A DNA stretch of 64,000 nucleotides from Amphibalanus amphitrite. Taxonomy: Eukaryota; Arthropoda; Thecostraca; Balanomorpha; Balanidae. Positions 58,259 through 64,000 of this stretch are shown piece by piece (the first letter of the stretch is position 1; each line of letters starts with the position of its first letter). Position numbers and translations under genes: made by a program. Under the pieces are notes generated by a model that saw only the letters and a list, made by a program, of their open reading frames with translations, made no database searches and had not been told where the DNA came from. The stretch is taken from assembly GCF_019059575.1 (NCBI RefSeq), contig NW_024882709.1, forward strand, positions 1 to 64,000, written 5' to 3'.

Positions 58259-59225
58259 CGGATGACGAGAGGACCAGGGTTTTATGTGCTGTATATGACT
58301 GGGATAATAATGTTCTCCAGCTGGGATGATGGGTTAGCGCTCGCCGTCTGCAGGTTCTACACGTCTAGCCGACTTCGAGTTATTTGCTGGGGTGGGTACG
58401 TGCCAACAACGGTGTGCTGAGTAATCTGTTATCATATTTAACCTTCAGGCTACGGACAAATAACACCTGTCATCACACATAACTCCTCTGTAGCGTCTGT
58501 CCGCGCCTGGCCGCCGCGGGCGGACCGACCGCGCTGACATCTGGCGGGGACTGCCGGAGTTGAGTGGGGAACGTAAACACAGGGCTCCGTCGACTGACAG
58601 AGCCTGCCACCCGTCTGCAGTGAGACGTTCCGGGCAGCCTCAGATCAGCGGCACGGCGCGGCGGATACCGTGAAAAGAACTCAGCCCCGGGACGGAATTA
58701 TCGCGCAGCTCTCTGGCTGGTGTCTGACTCCCGCCTCTGTCTGGTGAAAGGCCGTTTGGCACGGGTCTTGGCTTTAATCGTCGCCTGGTGCAACTGCTAT
58801 GAAGGAAGTGTGGAGCAGATTATCCGAGACTCCACTGCACGGCCGATGTCGGGTGCGTATTATTTAGGCCAGGGTTCATAATGTCCAGGGTACGATGTGT
58901 CCAGTGCTCGAAATGGCCAGTGCCTTGAATTGGCCAGTGTTCATATTGTCCAGGGTTTGCATGGTCCAAATGTGGCCAACTGGCTGCAGATAGGGTAAAT
59001 TCAAAGAGGCCAGGGTTCATAATGTCCAGGGCACGATGTGTCCAGTGCTCGAAATGGCCAGGGTTCATAATGTCCAGGGCACGATGTGTCCAGTGTTCGA
59101 AATGGCCAGGGTTCATAATGTCCAGGGCACGATGTGTCCAGTGTTCAAAATGGCCAGTGCCTTGAATTGGCCAGAGTTTATAGTGTCCAGGGATTACACA
59201 GTCAACCAAACCAAACCAAACCAAA

Positions 59226-59275
59226 CCTAACCTAACCTAACCTAACCTAACCTAACCTAACCTAACCTAACCTAA
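59226..59275 (+). repeat. Interstitial telomere-type repeat (CCTAA)10
   Basis: Ten exact CCTAA units, the complement of the TTAGG telomere repeat of most arthropods. It follows an ACCAAA tract at 59205-59225 and lies in the loop of the foldback element. Confidence 0.9.
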
Positions 59276-59329
59276 GGTAATGATGTTTGCCTACCGGGGA
59301 TAAGGAAATAGTTTCTCGCATGAATAGAT

Positions 59330-59455
59330 TGCAAGCAATAGTAAATCAAATATTTTTAGGTTAAGTGGTTATGCATCAGGCTTCAGGCCTTCGGCCTGAA
59401 GCCAGATACATAACCACTTAACCTAAAAATATTTGATTTACTATTGCCTGTAATC
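59330..59455. repeat. Inner palindrome of the foldback loop
   Basis: CAAGCAATAGTAAATCAAAT mirrors ATTTGATTTACTATTGCCTG; arms of about 60 bp meet at GGCCTTCGGCC near 59393. Contains AGGTTAAGTGGTTATG / CATAACCACTTAACCT. Confidence 0.85.
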
Positions 59456-59987
59456 TCTCCTAAGGCATTGCCTTCGGCACTGCACTGCTTCGCATTGAGC
59501 TGGTTCCGTGTTTTTACATAATGACGTCACTTTCAATGACTATGTAATCCCTGGACATTATGAACTCTGGCCCATTCAAGGCACTGGCCATTTTGAACAC
59601 TGGACACATCGTTCCCTGGACATTATGAACCCTGGCCATTTCGAACACTGGACACATCGTGTCCTGGACATTATGAACCCTGGCCATTTCGAACACTGGA
59701 CACATCGTGCCCTGGACATTATGAACCCTGGCCTCTTTGAATATACCCTATCTGCAGCCAGTTGGCCGCATTTGGACCATGCAATCCCTGGACATTATGA
59801 ACTCTGGCCTATTCAAGGCACTGGCCATTTCGACACTGGGCATATCGTACCCTGGACATTATGAACCCTGGCCAGAATGAATGTTCCCCCCGATGTCCCT
59901 GGAACGACACCTGCGCAGGTCACACGCACCCGAAACCCCAGCTCGGGGCGGACCTCGGTCTGTAGGACGTGCCCCCGCCGACCCTGA

Positions 59988-60113
59988 CCCTGATGTTCCC
60001 GTCCGGTGGCTGTTGGCACCTCTCGGATACCCTGATGTTCCCGTCCGGTGGCTGTTGGCACCTCTCGGATACCCTGATGTTCCCGTCCGGTGGCTGTTGG
60101 CACCTCTCGGATT
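59988..60113 (+). repeat. 42-bp tandem repeat, three units
   Basis: Three copies of CCCTGATGTTCCCGTCCGGT plus GGCTGTTGGCACCTCTCGGATA, the last slightly changed at its end. Confidence 0.93.
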
Positions 60114-61397
60114 CGGGATATTTGGCGTAACAGGTGACCACTACATACCACGGCCTTATCTCGAGCGTCAGACGGGACAGTGTAGAACGGACAGGGAAGA
60201 GTCTGGGACGAGAAAAATATCGGCCTATAGAACTGTCAGTCATGCCTATATTCGTCACCGGGTGTCGGTTATACCTCCTCAGTGGTGACAGCCATCCTCC
60301 ACCTGTCGACCTGCCATTCCCTTTGTTAGATGACCCCCTCTCACACAGAGTGTCAGCAGAAGCAGGCACTCCCCCCCCCCCCGTGTAGTGGTGCTCCGTC
60401 CTCCGTCAGCTGCTCCGTCCCGCCTGTCTTGTGGTGCTCCCCCAGTCTGGTTGTTTGGTACCCCTAACGGTGCTCCGTGCGGTGCTCCGTCCCCCTAATG
60501 GTGCTCCGCCCCGCCCGTGCGGTGTTCGGTCCCCTAGCGGTGCCCGGCCCGCCGCCTGTCTGGCGGCGGGCCGTGCCCCGCCGGCCGCCGACAGCCGCCG
60601 GGCGCCGGGCAGGCCCGCGGAGCCCGGCGCTCGGCGGCCCCTGCCAACGAAAACACGCCGACGTGCACCACTTCCGTCGACCCGGTTTTCCTCCAGCCAC
60701 CCCGGCCCGACCTATAACCGATCTCCGAGAGCGAACGCCCTGCCTCCGCACCGGGGTGTGAAACGGTACTGAAACAGGTGACCCGGGAATGATTTGGGGT
60801 ACGTCAGACGGCGGACGAACGGTCTGAACGTTTTGATAGAACGTTATGAGGCCGGTATAGAATATCGTAATTTTCCATACCCAATGCGAACAAATAAACG
60901 AATCCTATTATACAACAAGTTACAATAGACTGATCATAGACTGATAGATTAGGGCCCCAAGGCCTAGGGACCGACCACCGTTTCCATCTAGACCGAACAC
61001 TTCTTCGTAATGGACACACGTAGCACTAACAATGAATATCATTTATTTCGGTATATCAAATGTATGTCACACCGTTCACTTATGACATCATGTGTGAGGA
61101 TCAATCCGATTGGTCTGGCACACAAATAATGCGAGGAAGACATGCACGCGGTGAATAGGTGATGCTCGTTACATGGAACATGAACCGCAGACGGAGGCCC
61201 AGGTCCAAAGCCACCGATTGTGTCCAGGCACACCAAGAGGCAGTCCTTTCATCGCAGCTTCTGGCGGCTGGCAGTCGCCGTCAAACGAAGCAATCATGCA
61301 GCGAACAGTCACAACGGAGCAACGATAGCGGCATCGACATACGCTCACACTGCACAGAAACGGGACATTTAGCCTCACCGTGACACCAACGTTTTTA
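60114..61397. other. Intergenic, no gene recognised
   Basis: GC-rich with repeated GTGGTGCTCCGT words at 60380-60540 (a loose minisatellite), then AT-rich from 60780. Small open frames have no recognisable domain. Confidence 0.4.
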
Positions 61398-62082
61398 CGG
61401 AGCGAGCGAAGCGAGCGGAGTCTCATACTGAATTAAGGGAAAATCCTGAGTATGAGCGGCCGGCCGGCCGGCCGGCCGGCCGGCCGTGGGGACGCTCTTC
61501 AAAAGCTAATATCTTAGGAACGGGACATCCGATTGACAAGCGGTCTTCTTTACTGAATGTCACTTGGACGTAAAAGTTCTGTGGTGTGATGGCCACCATG
61601 CGTTCTTGCCAACCACCGCACGTGGCGCGTGGTAAAGTTGGACATTTTTTAAGAACCCCAAAATTGCAACCTCAATAACGGCACAACGGTCGGGCCGATT
61701 GAATTGAAACTCGGTACACAGTTAGGTCTCCATCAGATAACTCATCTGCATGTGTTAAGGTTGGGGTGCTACAGCACGTGCGCACGTGCAGGGGGCGCTC
61801 CCAGATCTCGAGAACGGCTGGGCCGATTGCGCTCAAGTTTGGTACACGGTTGGGGACCAGTTAGTAGGGTGCCGTGCAAAAGTCAGTTTGGACCCCGCTT
61901 GCACGTGCGCACGTGCAGTGTGCCGCTTCCAGATCTCGAGAACGGCTAGGCCGATTGCGCTGAAATTTGGCACATCGCTAAAGACCGGTTAGTAGGGTGC
62001 AGTTGGAGGTACAAGTTAGTTGGAGGTACCCCCTCGCAATTTCGCACGTGCAAGGCCCATCCTCTCGCTCGCTCCGTTGGTC
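61398..62082. mobile_element. Repeat element with inverted CGGAGCGAGCGA ends
   Basis: CGGAGCGAGCGAAGCGAGCGG at the left and TCGCTCGCTCCG at the right are inverted. Inside are a (GGCC)n tract (about 61460-61487) and two to three ~130-bp units of the form AGATCTCGAGAACGGCTGGG, then GGTACACGGTTGGGGACCAG, then GCACGTGCGCACGTGCAG (61670-62058). No open frame with a known domain. Confidence 0.6.
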
Positions 62083-62362
62083 GCCCAAAAGGCGTTTTAC
62101 TGGTAGTAGTTTCGCCACGGCGAGACTTGGTAAATAATCTAAAATCATCTGCCAGTGCACAGTATTGGTCAACACGTGTCGTAAAAGTACGCTATTTTGA
62201 TCGTTTATCTACCATTTTGACCGTATGTCTAGCATTTTGATCGGGTACTTTTTTATCGTGACCTTTTTGATCGTATACCACTTGATAGCGCACGAGTCTG
62301 GCCGAGTCAAGTCGTTGGAGTCGGATCTCTCTACCTGGCCAGTTCGCCCGGCAGTTCAGAGT

Positions 62363-63918
62363 CTACTCGACGTCTTCCTCGGCCAGCGAGCCGGCCGGAC
62401 TGTGCCGCGGACCGGAGGCCGCCGACGCCGCCGAGCTCTGGCTGCCGCCGCCGCGGCCCTCCGTCAGCTCCGGCCCACCCTCCTCCTCGAGGGCGGGCCC
62501 GCGCGCCGTCAGCGCCACCCAGTCCCGCAGCCGCTGCCGCTTGGCGTCGTGATCGACGACCGTCTCCAGTCCGAGGGCGCGCAGCGGCGCCAGCACGGCG
62601 TTCTTCTGCTGCTGACACGAGTGCACCGACCACGTCGAGTAGCAGACCGAGGTGGCGTCGCCGGCGTCCACGCCGTCGCCGGCGGCGGCCGAGGCCGAAC
62701 GGGCCGTCCAGCGGTGGCCCAGGTGCCGGCCGATCTCGGTGACGGCGCAGCGGCGGCGCGCGCGCGGCTCGAACAGCCGCCGCAGCAGGCTCTGCAGCCG
62801 CAGCGAGAACTCGCCGAACCGGTGCGGAGCGCGCAGCGCCCGGTAGCCGCGCCACTGGCAGAAGGCCGCGTACCGGGCGTCGGTCTTGTCGGCGCGCTGC
62901 CAGGGCAGGGCGCCGGTCAGACACACCACTAGCACCACGGCCAGCTGCCAGGTGTCGTGCGCGGCCGCCACCGTGTACAGCTCGCCGCGCGGCTGGCTCA
63001 CGACCTCGGGCGGCGCGTACGGCGCCCACTCGTCGCCGCGCCGGGCGCGCCAGCCCACCGGCCGCGTCTGGTCAAAGTCGGCCAGCTTGACGCGCGACAG
63101 GTCGCTCTTGAAGACCAGGATGTTGTCGAGCCGCACGTTGCGGTGTACCAGGCCCTTGCTGTGCATGAAGTCGAGAGCGGCGACCAGCTGCGGCGCCAGC
63201 AGCTTGGTGTTGCGCTCGCCGATGCCGCCGTTGGAGACGTAGCAGGCCAGGTCGCCGAACTGAGCGTACTCCTCGGCGAACACGAACATGTCGGACGTGC
63301 TGAACGCCACGTCGTACGTGGTCACGATGCTCCGGTGGGGACTCAGAAAGTAACTGCCGGCCGGGTGGGAGGTACGGGTCAGCACACCCGTCACACACGA
63401 AACGAGCATCCATTCGATCATCCTTTATAAGACAGAGTGGACAGTGGCTTCCGTCTTTAGCGTAGTTCAGTACCGGGGATACCCTGGAAGCGGCCGAGCT
63501 CACCTGTAGTGGAACTCGCGCAGAAAGTCGGCCCGGCTGGTGGCCACCTTGTGAAGCGCCTTGAGGATGACCTCGTGTCGGCTGTCGCGGTGCTCAGCCA
63601 GCAGAATACGGCCGGACCACACCTCGCAGAGCGTCTGCAGCACCTCATACTGCTCCTCCAGCTTCACCTGACATGGAGGGAGCTGGGGTTTGAACGCATC
63701 TGGCTATTTCACCAGCCACAGTCACACAGTCATTCAGCGTCTGTAGGATATCAAACTTCTCATTTAGCAACCTGTCAGCGTTTGCAGTCGTTTATCGTGC
63801 AATGGAATATCCGGTATTGCGGCTGACTTACCTCCTCCAGCTTCAGGTTCCTGATCTGATGAATGCTTCCCTTCCTTTCACTGGAGCTGTGACCGGATTT
63901 TCTGGGCCGGTCGCTCAT
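62363..63918 (-). CDS. SBK-like protein kinase family member, probable pseudokinase, 413 aa
   Basis: Exons on the minus strand: 63918-63832, 63667-63504, 63353-62363; phases match and the total is 1242 nt. The kinase domain spans about 36-290. Features seen: no clear glycine loop (TLCEVWSGRILL); the ATP-site Lys is present in VILKAL (about residue 65); FLREFHYSYFLSPH and FVFAEEYAQFGDL resemble SBK-type kinases (SH3-binding kinase family). The catalytic HRD is HRN (154-156) and the following Lys is Arg (HRNVRLDN), while the metal-binding Asn stays. DFG is DFD (176-178). PYAPPEV, DTWQLAVVLVVCLTGALPWQ and the C-lobe look normal. From these changes I infer weak or no phosphotransfer, perhaps a scaffold role. 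The C-terminal ~120 residues are low-complexity (Ala/Glu/Gly/Ser). The next gene, drk, is an SH3 adaptor, but nothing shows that they interact. Confidence 0.82.
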
Positions 63919-64000
63919 GCTCCGTCACTTCACTGGGAAGTATCCCGTTCGAGTTCGACCGAAGCTGTCACCGAGACGCTCACTTCACTCTGCTCCGTCA
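63919..64000 (-). promoter_or_regulatory. 5' flank of the SBK-like gene
   Basis: Short stretch to the window edge, probably 5'UTR and part of the promoter. No TATA box is visible in the 82 bp available. Confidence 0.3.

Larger units (their letters stand above)
58867..59873. mobile_element. 1-kb foldback element with tandem-repeat arms
   Basis: GGCCAGGGTTCATAATGTCC at 58867 mirrors its reverse complement ending at 59873. Both ~330-bp arms share the same layout: an outer unit, a CAACTGGCTGCAGATAGGGT segment, then three ~48-bp units of GGCCAGGGTTCATAATGTCC plus AGGGCACGATGTGTCCAGTG. The loop holds CCTAA repeats and a second palindrome. No transposase frame. Tandem repeats within inverted arms are typical of foldback elements. 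Confidence 0.85.

Noticed and set aside
58820-59864. Frames with repeated MCPVFEMARVHNVQG or FEHWTHRALDIMNPG units
   Set aside because: They translate the tandem units of the foldback arms.
59988-60113. Possible CRISPR-like direct repeats
   Set aside because: The 42-bp units are contiguous with no spacers, and the DNA is plainly eukaryotic.
62225-62932. 235-residue plus-strand open frame
   Set aside because: Antisense to the GC-rich kinase exon; no recognisable domain.

Overview
This is nuclear DNA from an arthropod, most likely a crustacean; I cannot name the species. The signs are spliced genes with GT-AG introns, a Drk/Grb2 adaptor, a secreted protein with clip-type cysteine motifs of the insect/crustacean PPAF-2 kind, ten TTAGG/CCTAA telomere-type units, and a heavy load of arthropod-style repeats (P element, Ty3/Gypsy element, LINE, TTAA-flanked MITEs, CT and AT microsatellites, many minisatellites).

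Layout. 1-3.75 kb: two tandem minus-strand genes for small secreted peptides. The left one shows only its signal-peptide exon, and a 2.1-kb inverted-repeat element sits in the sequence beyond it. The right one is complete: 98 aa, ten cysteines in the predicted mature part, with TATA box and poly(A) signal. 5.2-11.1 kb: a P-type DNA transposon with perfect 63-bp terminal inverted repeats, a THAP-domain transposase, and a 5'-truncated LINE inside the transposase gene. 12.0-21.7 kb: a 12-exon gene for a 1448-aa protein with signal peptide, Ser/Gly/Arg-rich stalk, five clip-like motifs and a C-terminal four-repeat annexin core. 21.7-26.7 kb: intergenic, with microsatellites, minisatellites and a MITE. 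26.7-43.5 kb: a second, ordinary 337-aa annexin in 10 exons. Its third intron holds a whole-looking Ty3/Gypsy element that ends 33 bp before exon 4. 44.6-51 kb: a nested pile of TTAA-flanked MITEs dense in AGGTCA motifs. 51.6-58.3 kb: drk (211 aa, five exons). 58.9-59.9 kb: a foldback element with telomere-type repeats in its loop. 62.4-63.9 kb: a minus-strand SBK-like kinase gene whose catalytic Asp is replaced by Asn.

The two annexin genes share most exon boundaries and are probably tandem duplicates; one became fused to a secreted clip-motif N terminus. The intron phases of all the gene models agree and the summed exon lengths are whole codons, so I trust the models although no transcript was available. 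The most novel points are the secreted clip-annexin, the hidden cysteine-rich peptide genes, the inactive-looking kinase, short tandem repeats that copy splice junctions, and the AGGTCA-rich MITEs.
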